From Prevotella sp. (GTDB taxonomy: Bacteria > Bacteroidota > Bacteroidia > Bacteroidales > Muribaculaceae), in NCBI GenBank assembly GCA_023666665.1, contig JAMPBN010000001.1, positions 1,113,232 through 1,177,231 on the forward strand: 64,000 bases of DNA, in the 5' to 3' direction. The stretch's first letter is position 1; every line of letters starts with the position of its first letter. Shown piece by piece: positions 26,484 to 36,100 of this stretch. The notes below the pieces were generated by a model. The model was not told where the DNA came from. It did no database searches and saw only the letters and a program-made list of their open reading frames with translations. Made by a program: the position numbers and the translations under genes.

Positions 26484-28949
26484 TTATGCGGGGTCTACGT
26501 CGTAATAAATCACGGTTGAGTGCATAAGATTTTGTTTATGCATCTCTTCAAAGAGATTCCGGAGAATCATTTTAACCTTTTGCATAGACGCGCCAACCTC
26601 GATTTTAAGCATAAAGCGGCGTATGTACATTGACTGAATGCGGCTCACAGCAGGCTTGTCAGGGCCATTGACGCGACTGCCTAAAAGCGCACGCAACCGA
26701 GCGCCATACTGCTCAGCTACGCTTTGTAGAATGTCTTCGTCCTTGTGTTTGAGATAGATGAAGACCATACGCGAGAACGGAGGGTAGAAATGCTGTTCGC
26801 GTTCTGCTATTTCGTGTTCGTAAAATCCTGTGTAGTCGTGAGCTTTAACGTATTCTATAACAGGATGGTTTGTTTCTCCGGCCTGAATGATAACCTTTCC
26901 GGAGGTTTCGCGCCGTCCTGCACGTCCCGCAACCTGGAGCAGCATATTGAAAGCCCGCTCCGAGGCTCTGAAGTCGGGCAGATTTATCAATGAGTCGGAG
27001 CTTAATACCGCAACTACATTCACATCGTTGAAATCAAGACCTTTGGTGACCATTTGTGTGCCGACGAGAATGTCGGCCTTGTGGGCGGAAAAGGCATTGA
27101 TTATTTCCTGATAACCGTCTTTATTGCGCGTGGTGTCAAGATCCATACGCAGGATTTTCTGCGACGGTAATTCTTTTTCAATGAGTTCTTCAATTTTCTC
27201 AGTGCCAAAGCCAACCACTTCAATTGCCGGTTCACCGCACACAGGGCAAATCTTCGGCAATTCATATTCCGAACCACAATAATGGCAAATGAGCTTGTTT
27301 TCGCGCCGGTGATAAGTCAGCGACACGTCACAATGTTCACATTTTGGAACGTAGGCACAATGGCGGCATCGCGCCATTGGAGCAAACCCTCGGCGGTTGT
27401 GAAACACGATTGCTTGATTTCCTTCGGTTACCGACTGTTGAATCTGTGATTTTACTGATGATGCAAATGGAGAGTCAGACCACGTTTTTTCCCACTCTCT
27501 TTTCATATCAACAATCTCTATTTCCGGAAGTTTTACTCCGCCGTAGCGCTCGGTCAGCTCCACGAGTCCGTATCTGCCCGATTTTGCTTTGTAGTAAGTT
27601 TCAACTGCCGGCGATGCGCTGCCCAAAAGGGTTTTTGCGCCGTGCATCGATGCAAGTAATATGGCGCAGTCGCGGGCATTATATCGCGGCGCAGGGTCAA
27701 ATTGTTTGTAGCTGGGTTCATGTTCCTCGTCAATAATTACCAAACCGAGGTTCTGAAATGGAAGAAATACGGATGAACGAGCCCCGATTACTATGCAAGG
27801 CTCAGAACTTCCGCGCAGGCGTTTCCATATGTCAACGCGCTCATTGTCGGTAAACTTGCTGTGATAAACTATCACCTTTGAGCCGAACACCCTCTGCAAC
27901 CGTTCGGTGAGCTGAGTGGTAAGTGCAATTTCAGGAACGAGCATTAAAATCTGCTTTTTCTGCTTCAGCATCCTGCTCATCAGGTGGATATAGACCTCCG
28001 TTTTGCCGCTGGAGGTTACTCCGCGAAGCAGTGTAACGGCTTTTTGCTCGTCAATCCACGAAGATATTATCTCGTCAACTGCCTTTTTTTGGGCTTCTGA
28101 CAGGGTAGGGAGGGGATTAAGCTGCATCCCCTCTTTAGGGGCGAAACGGTTAACCTCCCGCTTTTCAACTTTAATAATTTGCTTATCGGCAAGCGCTTTA
28201 AGAATAGCTACCGAGCAGCCACTCTTTTCGAGCAATTCAGTCTTGTCAATTTCGTGGTTCTTACCGGCGAGTTGCAAAGCGGTGAGCAGAAGTCGCTCCT
28301 GTTTGGCAGCGCCTCTAACTTTTGCAAAAGCCATAGCGCGCCATCCGCTTTGGTTAGATGTTTCGGGCAGTACGACGACTGCTTGCTTTTGGGTGCGGTA
28401 GCGTTCAAGTATTTTTTCAGACACCATCAGCAATCCGCGGTCAATCAGCCGGGTAATAAGCTGCTCAGGGTGTGCGGATAGCCCGGATTTCTTTACCAAG
28501 TCGCCTACCGATAATTTGCCGTTGTGGCTTAGTGTTTGCAGCAGAATGGCTTCTTCGTCTGAAAGACCCTCACGGTCGGTCAGGTCGCAATCAGCGGCTA
28601 TTTCAATGAAGGTTTCGCTTTCAAGTTTGAGAGCAGAGGGCAGTGCGGCACGCATCACGTCGCCCACCGTGCAGAGATAATAATCTGCAATCCACTGCCA
28701 GAATTTAAGTTGCGGATGCACGAGTATCGGCTCATTCTCCGGGTCAAGAATGCGCTCTATGTCTTTTACCTGATAACCGATGGGCTCTGCGGCAGTCAGG
28801 TTGCAGATGATTCCTGTGTAAAATTTCCTGCGTCCGAATGGAACAACAACTCGGCTTCCGATGTGGATCAACCGTTGGTATCTGTCGGGAACGGAGTATG
28901 TGAAGACTGCGTTCAGCGGCAATGGCAATATGACCTCAACAAAATTCAA
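26484..28949 (-). CDS. priA: Primosomal protein N' (replication restart helicase PriA)
   Basis: 821 aa. Starts at a TTG codon (28949-28947): no ATG lies near, and the N-terminus FVEVILPLPLNAVFTYSVP matches the conserved family start. Helicase motif I is GVTSSGKTEVY, motif II DEEH and motif VI QVAGRAGR. Eight Cys residues in four CxxC-type pairs (CRHCAYVPKCEHC, CHYC, CPVC) form the zinc-binding insertion. PriA recognises stalled forks and reloads the replicative helicase. No clear -7 box was found upstream on the minus strand. Confidence 0.95.
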   Translation of the reverse strand: MNFVEVILPLPLNAVFTYSVPDRYQRLIHIGSRVVVPFGRRKFYTGIICNLTAAEPIGYQVKDIERILDPENEPILVHPQLKFWQWIADYYLCTVGDVMRAALPSALKLESETFIEIAADCDLTDREGLSDEEAILLQTLSHNGKLSVGDLVKKSGLSAHPEQLITRLIDRGLLMVSEKILERYRTQKQAVVVLPETSNQSGWRAMAFAKVRGAAKQERLLLTALQLAGKNHEIDKTELLEKSGCSVAILKALADKQIIKVEKREVNRFAPKEGMQLNPLPTLSEAQKKAVDEIISSWIDEQKAVTLLRGVTSSGKTEVYIHLMSRMLKQKKQILMLVPEIALTTQLTERLQRVFGSKVIVYHSKFTDNERVDIWKRLRGSSEPCIVIGARSSVFLPFQNLGLVIIDEEHEPSYKQFDPAPRYNARDCAILLASMHGAKTLLGSASPAVETYYKAKSGRYGLVELTERYGGVKLPEIEIVDMKREWEKTWSDSPFASSVKSQIQQSVTEGNQAIVFHNRRGFAPMARCRHCAYVPKCEHCDVSLTYHRRENKLICHYCGSEYELPKICPVCGEPAIEVVGFGTEKIEELIEKELPSQKILRMDLDTTRNKDGYQEIINAFSAHKADILVGTQMVTKGLDFNDVNVVAVLSSDSLINLPDFRASERAFNMLLQVAGRAGRRETSGKVIIQAGETNHPVIEYVKAHDYTGFYEHEIAEREQHFYPPFSRMVFIYLKHKDEDILQSVAEQYGARLRALLGSRVNGPDKPAVSRIQSMYIRRFMLKIEVGASMQKVKMILRNLFEEMHKQNLMHSTVIYYDVDPA

Positions 28950-29038
28950 TATTAATATAATTTATCTTAAATGATTTTTTAACATTCTGAATTAACGCTT
29001 TTTAGCTATATTTTCTTGCACAAAGACTGTAAATTGCT

Positions 29039-29046
29039 TAATTTTG
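29039..29046 (+). promoter_or_regulatory. -7 box (TAATTTTG) of the candidate small RNA
   Basis: Exact TAnnTTTG match on the plus strand. CTTG at 29015-29018, one base off TTTG, lies 20 nt upstream as a possible -33 element. No plus-strand gene starts downstream. Confidence 0.45.
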
Positions 29047-29049
29047 CAT

Positions 29050-29167
29050 ACACATTGAGAGAACAATAGCTATGAGCTACACGTTTTGTTAGACAAAAGA
29101 ATTATATACTTGAATTTTGGTTATGAGGGAGGTGCGTGTCTGTGAAGATGCGCACTTTCATTTTTTA
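29050..29167 (+). ncRNA. Candidate orphan small RNA between priA and queC
   Basis: About 118 nt bounded by a plus-strand -7 box (29039-29046) and a strong plus-strand terminator (29132-29167), in a gap whose neighbouring genes are both on the minus strand. An internal hairpin TTTTGT-TAG-ACAAAA lies at 29084-29098. The only plus-strand reading frames are a six-codon one (ATG at 29072) and one entering queC antisense, so a protein is unlikely. The 3' end covers the queC stop region, so base pairing with the queC mRNA end is possible. I do not recognise a known RNA family. Boundaries are estimates. Confidence 0.4.
29132..29167 (+). terminator. Rho-independent terminator of the candidate small RNA
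   Basis: GTGCGTGTCT (29132-29141) pairs with AGATGCGCAC (29146-29155), a 10-bp stem with two G-U wobbles and a GTGA tetraloop, followed by TTTCATTTTTT. The T-run is only on the plus-strand side, so it ends plus-strand transcription. Confidence 0.65.
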
Positions 29168-29830
29168 TTCGGGTTGGTTCTCGTAGACTGTTGTATCTTC
29201 AATTCCGGCTATGGCAAGAGCCTCGCGACGTTCGCGGCAGGTGCCGCACACTCCGCAATGATGTTCGCCCCCCTTGTAGCACGAGTATGTTTTCGAGTAG
29301 TCCACTCCGAGTTCTTTGCCTCGCAGAGCAATGTCGGTTTTGCTAATATTCGTGTAAGGTGCGCGAAGCTCAAGGTTTTCATATGTTCCGGCAGCAATGG
29401 CGTGTGCCATAGCATCTATAAACTCCGGCCGGCAGTCGGGATAAACGGTATGGTCGCCGCTATGGTTTGCAAGCATAACGGCACGCAGGCCGCGACTTTC
29501 AGCCAGACCCGCAGCAGTGGCAAGCATTATGCCGTTGCGGAACGGCACCACGGTTGAGCGCATATTGTCGTCTTCATAATTTCCTTCAGGTATTGCATCA
29601 GCACCCTCGAGCAGAGATGAATGGAAATATTCGCCCATAAAATCGAGGTGGATTTCGAGCAACTCAACGCCGAGTTTGCGGCAGTGGTAGCGGGCGCATT
29701 CAAGCTCGCGCATGTTGTGGTTACTGCCGTATATGAAGTTTACGGCAAGAGCAATCTCGTCAATTTTGTCGTAGAGCAGGGTCACGGAGTCCATTCCTCC
29801 GCTCAATACTATAAGAGAATCTTTTTCCAT
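29165..29830 (-). CDS. queC: 7-cyano-7-deazaguanine synthase
   Basis: 221 aa. ATP-dependent conversion of 7-carboxy-7-deazaguanine to preQ0 in queuosine biosynthesis. The PP-loop is LSGGMDSVTLLYD (about residues 8-20), and the zinc ligands are C-x8-C-x2-C-x2-C in CYKGGEHHCGVCGTC (about 183-197). NHSGDHTVYPDCRPEFI is the typical family region. It follows queF by 3 nt. QueD and QueE are not encoded in this window. Confidence 0.96.
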   Translation of the reverse strand: MEKDSLIVLSGGMDSVTLLYDKIDEIALAVNFIYGSNHNMRELECARYHCRKLGVELLEIHLDFMGEYFHSSLLEGADAIPEGNYEDDNMRSTVVPFRNGIMLATAAGLAESRGLRAVMLANHSGDHTVYPDCRPEFIDAMAHAIAAGTYENLELRAPYTNISKTDIALRGKELGVDYSKTYSCYKGGEHHCGVCGTCRERREALAIAGIEDTTVYENQPE

Positions 29831-29833
29831 GAT

Positions 29834-30310
29834 TTATTTGGGCATTTGATAAGACATTTGTGCGGCCATGCGCTGCGCCAGCAAAGCTTGGTGAGCCTCG
29901 TCGGCCCATTGGGCATACGGACGGATAGAGATGCCGCCTCGGGGAGTAAACATTCCGAGCACTTCAATATATTTAGGTCCCATCAGCTTGATTAGGTCTT
30001 TCATAATTATGTTGACGCAGTCTTCATGAAAGTCACCGTGGTTGCGGAAGCTGAAAAGATAGAGCTTGAGACTTTTGCTCTCGACCATCTTGTGGGCGGG
30101 AATATAATTAATCACGATGTGGCCGAAGTCGGGCTGGCCGGTTTTGGGACACAGTGATGTAAACTCCGGGCAATCGAGAGTTACGAGATAGTCGTTTTCG
30201 GGATGCTTGTTGGGAAACCACTCAAGCAGTTCGGCAGAGTAGTCGGTAGGGTATTGGGTTTTGCCGGCACCCAACAGGGTTACTCCGGCGAGTTCGTCGT
30301 TGGTTCTCAT
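29834..30310 (-). CDS. queF: NADPH-dependent 7-cyano-7-deazaguanine reductase
   Basis: 158 aa, the short unimodular form like that of Bacillus. It reduces the preQ0 nitrile to the preQ1 amine. The catalytic Cys is in [14 protein letters not shown], with the catalytic Asp in QPD. The QueF motif [15 protein letters not shown] supplies NADPH and substrate contacts, and HEDCVN follows. Its ATG overlaps the stop of the C69 peptidase gene, and queC follows, so the three genes probably share the promoter at 31968-31961. Confidence 0.96.
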   Translation of the reverse strand: MRTNDELAGVTLLGAGKTQYPTDYSAELLEWFPNKHPENDYLVTLDCPEFTSLCPKTGQPDFGHIVINYIPAHKMVESKSLKLYLFSFRNHGDFHEDCVNIIMKDLIKLMGPKYIEVLGMFTPRGGISIRPYAQWADEAHQALLAQRMAAQMSYQMPK

Positions 30311-31953
30311 TTCACGTTTCTAACTTTAAGTCGGTCACCGTTTTCTTTAACTATTTCGCGGAAGTAACGTTGGTTATAGCCGCCGTATTCGGGTTGTGCG
30401 GGCAGTCCGGTCTCCGTGCGCAAGAACGACCCATCGGGGTTTTGCTTCTTGATGTTTCCGTCAAGGAATTTCACGGTGAGGAAGTCGTTCAACTCAAAGA
30501 ATTTCTTTGTTGCGTTATTGGCAAGGTCGTGCGAAATCTTTGTGACTACTTCCTTTTGCTCGGTAATCGGCTTCCCCTTCAATGAATTGCGCACTACTGC
30601 GTCGGCTCTTTGGTTGGTATCTTCCAGATTGGTTTGAACCTTGCGTATGTCGGGTATCATCTGTGAGTAGCGGTTATATGCCTGGTTTGCAACCATATTG
30701 TGCGCCCAAAATGCAGCGTCGCGGCTTATGGTGTACATATCGCCATTGCCCTCCTCAAAGCAGTGGGGCACTTCGGTCATACATGAATACACCGGGGAGT
30801 AAACCGTAGTGTTGGCATCGTCTGCGCCAAACCATAGAGTTGCCTTCATACCCTCCGGAGCGTTTACGTCGCATTGAGCCACGAATGAGAATCCGGTCTG
30901 CTGCGTAGCAATAGCGCGCTCGTGGAAATACTCCACGCTATCAACCGTAAATTCCATCGGACGCCAACGATAAGGCACGTCAAACGGACCTGCGCCGATG
31001 TCTTTGGTCATATCCATTGGCGTTCCCTCAAAGTGGTCGCGCATCATCCATTGCATATCAGTCAGCGAAATCAGACTGTCGGGTTTAACCCAAAGTTCCA
31101 TTGGCTCGCCTTGACCCTCCATTACCCAATTGAGCGATTTGGCGGCAGCTTCGGGGGCAAAGCGGTTAAAGTAGCTCCAAACTCGGCCATCACATCCGCG
31201 ATATGCCAGATAATCATAAGGCATATATGCGCGTGAGAAGTCAAAGTCTTCGTCTTTGCCGCTGAAATATCCTTTTTCGCGGGCAAAGCTGATTACATCT
31301 GGGCTATAAAGAGTTGTCCCCGGTTCGTTGAGCGGGAACTTATGAATGCGCGGGTTGTTTGCGTGGCCGCTGATATAGCCGTCGGGAATGCGGCGGGCAA
31401 CCCACACGGCACCTCTGCGCCCGGGTCCCTTGCCAATCATTTCTACAATCCAGGCCTCGTTGGGGTCGGCTATTGAGAATGATTCGCCCTCGGAGGCATA
31501 ACCGTATTCCTGAACCAGCGAAGTCATAATATCCACTGCCTCGCGAGCGGTGCGGGCACGTTCAAGGGTTATGTAAATGAGTGAGCCATAGTCAATGATT
31601 CCGGCCGTGTCAACAAGTTCTTCGTGTCCTCCCCAGGTGCTTTCGGCCATAGCAACGCCATTTTCGTTGATATGTCCGATGCGTGAATACGTGTGGGCAG
31701 GTTGGGGAATTTCGCCAAGAAACTTGCCTGTGTCCCAATCATAAATTTTGCGCATATCGCCGGGTTTGTGGTCGGCTGCTGCAAGTGCCGGCATGTCACC
31801 ATAAAGGGTATGGCTGTCGGCTGCGTAAGTAATCATTACCGAGCCGTCTTTTGTGGCTCCTTTTGTTACTATCAGGCTTGTGCAGGCCAGCGCTGTGGTA
31901 AACGAAGCCGCTGCAAAAACCAATGCGGGGATTCTGTATTTTAACTGCGTCAT
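30307..31953 (-). CDS. C69-family dipeptidase, exported
   Basis: 548 aa Ntn-hydrolase. The signal peptide [20 protein letters not shown] ends just before Cys24 in [12 protein letters not shown]; in this family the Cys becomes the N-terminal nucleophile after processing. Other family marks are [34 protein letters not shown] and the late [13 protein letters not shown]. The enzyme hydrolyses dipeptides, probably in the periplasm. The Cys context is not a clean lipobox, so I do not call it a lipoprotein. The start is needed to give the signal peptide, even though the promoter box lies only 7 nt upstream. Confidence 0.92.
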   Translation of the reverse strand: MTQLKYRIPALVFAAASFTTALACTSLIVTKGATKDGSVMITYAADSHTLYGDMPALAAADHKPGDMRKIYDWDTGKFLGEIPQPAHTYSRIGHINENGVAMAESTWGGHEELVDTAGIIDYGSLIYITLERARTAREAVDIMTSLVQEYGYASEGESFSIADPNEAWIVEMIGKGPGRRGAVWVARRIPDGYISGHANNPRIHKFPLNEPGTTLYSPDVISFAREKGYFSGKDEDFDFSRAYMPYDYLAYRGCDGRVWSYFNRFAPEAAAKSLNWVMEGQGEPMELWVKPDSLISLTDMQWMMRDHFEGTPMDMTKDIGAGPFDVPYRWRPMEFTVDSVEYFHERAIATQQTGFSFVAQCDVNAPEGMKATLWFGADDANTTVYSPVYSCMTEVPHCFEEGNGDMYTISRDAAFWAHNMVANQAYNRYSQMIPDIRKVQTNLEDTNQRADAVVRNSLKGKPITEQKEVVTKISHDLANNATKKFFELNDFLTVKFLDGNIKKQNPDGSFLRTETGLPAQPEYGGYNQRYFREIVKENGDRLKVRNVK

Positions 31954-31960
31954 AACAGCG

Positions 31961-31968
31961 CAAAGTTA
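31961..31968 (-). promoter_or_regulatory. -7 box (TAACTTTG) seven bases before the C69 dipeptidase ATG
   Basis: Exact consensus on the minus strand; only CGCTGTT separates it from the start codon, so the leader would be a few bases at most. No -33 TTTG is seen at normal spacing. Confidence 0.5.
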
Positions 31969-32009
31969 CAAAAAATACTTGTTATAATAATTATTTGGCG
32001 AAAAATTTG

Positions 32010-32017
32010 TATATTTG
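32010..32017 (+). promoter_or_regulatory. -7 box (TATATTTG) of the rex-porU unit
   Basis: Exact TAnnTTTG match 22 nt before the GTG at 32040. It rules out the TTG at 31995 as the rex start because that lies upstream of the box. Confidence 0.5.
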
Positions 32018-32039
32018 CAGTCTAAATTGCGAATACACA

Positions 32040-32714
32040 GTGCGAAATAAGCTTAATAATATTATAACCGTCAACCCTGAAACCGCCTCAGCGCGTTCAC
32101 TTTTGCCTGAACCGGCAATTCAGCGACTGCCGTGGTATTTAGCATATGTAAGCCAGCTCCGTGCTGCCGGAGTTGAGCAGGTTTCGAGTAAGCAAATCTC
32201 TAAATTTTTGAATGTTGACGCCTCGCAAATAGCCAAAGATTTGAGCTATCTTAACGTCAAGGGGAAAACCGGTATCGGCTATGACGTAGTGCGTCTTGAA
32301 AATGCACTTAACGATTTTTTGGGTTTTCAGAAAGTACATAGAGCTGCGATTTTAGGAGTCGGCAGCTTGGGTGCCGCGCTGATGTCCGACAGCGGCTTGA
32401 GCTGCTATGGTCTTGACATTATTGCCGGTTTTGACATTGAACCGAAAGCTTCGGTCGACGGTATTCCGGTGTTCAATATCAATGACCTTTCCGAAAAAGT
32501 TAAGGAGTTGGGGCTGCAAATCGGCATATTGACGGTTCCTCACGACGTGGCTCAATCCGTTGCCGACAAGGCCATAGATGCAGGCATATCCGCAATTTGG
32601 AATTTCACACCTCACCGCCTTAAGCCGCGCGCCGGTGTAGTGATTCAAGACACATCGCTATATTCGCATCTTGCAGTGATGTATAACCGTTTAGAGCAAA
32701 ATTGCGCCAAATGA
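32040..32714 (+). CDS. rex: Redox-sensing transcriptional repressor Rex
   Basis: 224 aa from the GTG at 32040, chosen because the promoter box at 32010-32017 excludes the upstream TTG. The winged-helix DNA-binding domain has LPEPAIQRLPWYLAYVSQL and ASQIAKDLSYLNVKGKTGIGY (recognition helix region). The Rossmann domain starts with AILGVGSLGAAL. Rex senses the NADH/NAD+ ratio and represses fermentation and respiration genes when NADH is low. Its stop overlaps the ATG of the next gene (ATGA), and that gene overlaps porU in the same way, so all three are likely co-transcribed. Confidence 0.93.
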   Translation: MRNKLNNIITVNPETASARSLLPEPAIQRLPWYLAYVSQLRAAGVEQVSSKQISKFLNVDASQIAKDLSYLNVKGKTGIGYDVVRLENALNDFLGFQKVHRAAILGVGSLGAALMSDSGLSCYGLDIIAGFDIEPKASVDGIPVFNINDLSEKVKELGLQIGILTVPHDVAQSVADKAIDAGISAIWNFTPHRLKPRAGVVIQDTSLYSHLAVMYNRLEQNCAK

Positions 32715-33160
32715 AACTGTTGTTGCAAGATGGACTGAACACCCGCGTGATTGCCGACTCGGCCATTGCCCGCAATGGGTTGCCCTGGTTTCTTCCCGAG
32801 GAGGGTAAAAACTGGCACTGGCGCACTGCAGTAGCCTATCGGGTCTCTAAACTCGGCAAGAACGTTGGTGAAGCCTACGTTGAGCGCTACATTGATGCCG
32901 TGACATTGCTTTGGATTGCAGAGGCCGATGACTTCACTGCTTCTGACTATATGGATGGTTCGGTAGTTTGCGGCAAATGGCTTGAATTGCAGGAGCCGCT
33001 TCCCGCAAGGTCAATTGCAGCGCTGACCAAGAATGCCACAATAAAGAACGGCGATATTTTGGCATTTGCCTGCCCCGAAGCCGCTCGCGAAATCAAAATT
33101 AACGACCATATTTCTTTAGGATTATATCAACAAGAAGTTCTAAGTTTTAATATCAAATGA
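32711..33160 (+). CDS. Degenerate fumarylacetoacetate-hydrolase-like protein
   Basis: 149 aa from the ATG at 32711. The segment LPWFLPEEGKNWHWRTAVAY followed by RVSKLGKNVGEAYVERYIDA resembles the central part of Bacteroidota FAH-family proteins, where an acidic metal ligand normally sits in the HYEVEVV strand; here the strand reads HWRTAVAY and the usual ligands look absent. The total length is also short of the roughly 200 aa family. It is therefore probably non-catalytic, perhaps a conserved small protein of the rex-porU unit. The relationship is by eye and tentative. Confidence 0.5.
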   Translation: MKLLLQDGLNTRVIADSAIARNGLPWFLPEEGKNWHWRTAVAYRVSKLGKNVGEAYVERYIDAVTLLWIAEADDFTASDYMDGSVVCGKWLELQEPLPARSIAALTKNATIKNGDILAFACPEAAREIKINDHISLGLYQQEVLSFNIK

Positions 33161-36100
33161 AACACATATATCATCTCCTGTTGTTAACTCTATTCTGTTG
33201 TTTGGGAACTACGGTTAATGCGGCTTTAAATGAGCCGGACACGTCAGTAATGGCATCGGGACATTGGGTAAAAATCCGAGTTCATGGTGACTCCATTTAT
33301 CAGTTGACCTACAGTCAACTCCGCGAACTTGGCTTTCAAAACCCGGAAAATGTCAACGTATTCGGTTATGCGCCGACATTGTTGCTGACCCATAACGAAA
33401 ACACCATCCCTTCAGACCTAACCCCGGTATATACCCTGCACTCGCCTGCCAACCAAAAACTGATGTTTTATGGCAAGGGTGATACTGATTATGCACCCGA
33501 ATTGTGGCAATCACCGAACGCCAATACTTTCAGCCACAGCAAGCACGCTTCAAGTACTCGCGCAACATACTTTCTGAGCGATGCCCAAATTACTCCTGCA
33601 TCAATCGGCACAGTAAATGCCCCTGTGTCAATTTCGTCCATCGTGCTGTCTGACCATACTTCGATTGTTTACCACGAAGATGATATTACCAATTTTGCGG
33701 AAGGCGGCTGTTGGTTCACCGGCAACGTGATAAACTCCGCACATCCGAGCGAAACGTTTAAATTCTCTGTCAGCAAGATTGCTGATACTGCCGCCTCAAT
33801 GTATTACTCCGGAATCATGACTCCGGCGTTGGGTAATGTAAATTCCTATTTGCTTGCTACATACAGCCAAGAAATTGCTTCCGAAAAACCGGAGGTTGGC
33901 TTTCGCGCAGATCCTGTTGGAACGCATTGCGTGTTCTCACGTTTTGTAAAAGTACAAGACTTAAATATTCCGGTTGTCGATGAACAAAAAGAATATGATG
34001 TAACATTTTCAGTTCATCCCGAAGCAATTGAAATGGAAAATGGCTCTGCGCTCGACTTCTTTGCTTTGATGTATCAGCGCAAAAATGACCTCAACGGCAT
34101 TGGTCAGATGCATATGTATTTCCATAACTACTCAGCGGCGTCAGTTTTTAAGCTGGATGGTTACGACGAAAACATTCGCGTTTGGAATGTCAAGACTCCG
34201 CAATCCATATCGGAGTTTTCCCTTAAAGAAAAAGACGGCTCCTATTACGGCGCACTTGCGAAAGTCTCGGTCAATCGCCCGAATGAGGTTATTGTATTCA
34301 ACGAAACATACACGCATCCCACGCCTGAAATTCTTGGACTTCTTGACAATCAGAACCTCCACGGTATGTCAGTGCCTGACCTGCTCATTGTTACCTCAAA
34401 ACCTCTTATGGATGCCGCTTATGATATTGCCGATATGCATCGCCGCCTTCAGGGGCTGGATGTTGCAGTGGTTGATCAGCAAAAGATTTTTAATGAATAT
34501 TCTTCCGGCAACACCTCGGCGGAGGCCGTGCGCCGATTCGTTTGGCATCTTTATAACAAAGCTCCCGAAAAGTTCCGTGGCATTCTTATGTTGGGTGCCG
34601 CAACATACAACCAGGCAACGCTCATAAACGACAATAATCCCTATGTCGTAACCGCTGAAAGTGAGAATTATGCTATTTCCTACCACGTTACAACAGCATA
34701 TGCCTCCGATTCATTCTTCGGCCGCCCCGGCACACTTATCACTTCCGGTAACTGGAGCAGTCGAGGCAGTCAGATGCAGGTTCTTGCCAACACCGGCGCA
34801 GTGGCCGTTGGTCGTGTACCCTTGATGTCTCCGGCCGAAATTAAAGAATACTACAAGAAAGTTGAGGAGTACCTGGTGAATAACGACACTTATGGCGGCT
34901 TGGGTAACGTGTTGTTCGCTTCTGACTATTCCACCGCAGCAGAAGACCATCATTTGACAAATTCTGAAGATGCCATCAAATCTTATGGCAGCAAGTCGGG
35001 CAATGATATAACGGTTACACGCGCCGCATCCAATCTCTGCTCATCAAGGGACAACACTGTGGTTAACACGATTATCAGGTCGGCATTGAGTCGAGGTGTA
35101 TCGTTCTTTACATATTTCGGCCACGGTATGCATTCCAATATGGGCGGCTCCAATGCTGCCACCGACTTTATGTTTGACCTTACCTCAGCTCCCAAAATGA
35201 GTAACGCCGGTAAATATCCGCTTATGTATATCGGTTCCTGTAAGGTTGCACCCCACGACCGCACTCCCGATAATTTGACTGCAAAATTCCTGTCGAATGC
35301 CAATGGCGGCGCTATTGCTGTTATCGCTTCGGGTCGAGAGGTTTTTCAGCAACACAACCAGACTCTGTGCTCGAGCCTGATTGAAAAGTTGCTTGCTGCC
35401 AACGACGGCGATTGGCTCGGCAAGATATGGATGGATGCCCATACCGAGCGCATTCAATTCCCGGGGGCTGCCCGCGAAAACGTGCTGAACCACATCACGT
35501 ATAATTACTTCGGCGACCCTGCGCTGCCATATCGTGCCGCAACCCACCAAGTAGCTTTGGACAACGCCACAAGCATCGTTATGACGAGCCGAAACACAAT
35601 TTCAGGACGCATAACTAACGCCGACGGAATCACCGACACCGATTTTAACGGCCAAATAAAGCTCTCTATTTATGAAACACCTGTGGTTAAATCCAACGTA
35701 CTCGGCAACATATCAACCGCCAAAGACTACTATAAAACCGTAACCCTTGACCAAGACGTTATCGGAGAGGCGATTGGTAAGGTTGAAAATGGAGTGTTTG
35801 AAATCAGCTTCATCGGACCCACCTCAGTGAAGACTGGTACTCACCGCATTCAAGCATTTGCATATAACAACGCCCTAACATGTCGAGCTTTAGGCAGCGT
35901 TAACGGAATAGAGTTTGTTGAAAACACTTCTGAACCTGAGATTCCCGAAGCGCAACCGACCAAAATTCGCTCACTTTCCGTGAATGAAAACGGAAACACA
36001 AGCACTCTTGAAGCTGAAATATTTATTCCCGCCGGCATCGGAGCACAATCTTCGCTGGTTAGTCCTTTGAAGCTTGTTATTGACGGAGAGTCTGTTTCGC

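Noticed and set aside
29072..29092. Six-codon reading frame in the candidate small RNA as a leader peptide
   Set aside because: No attenuator-controlled gene lies downstream on the same strand, and the frame has no run of regulatory codons.
31986..31995. Perfect AT palindrome AATAATTATT upstream of rex as a Rex operator
   Set aside because: It does not resemble the known Rex site pattern (TTGTGAA-like half sites) and AT-rich palindromes are common between genes.
31995..32039. TTG start of rex at 31995
   Set aside because: It lies upstream of the TATATTTG promoter box and adds residues not typical of Rex.
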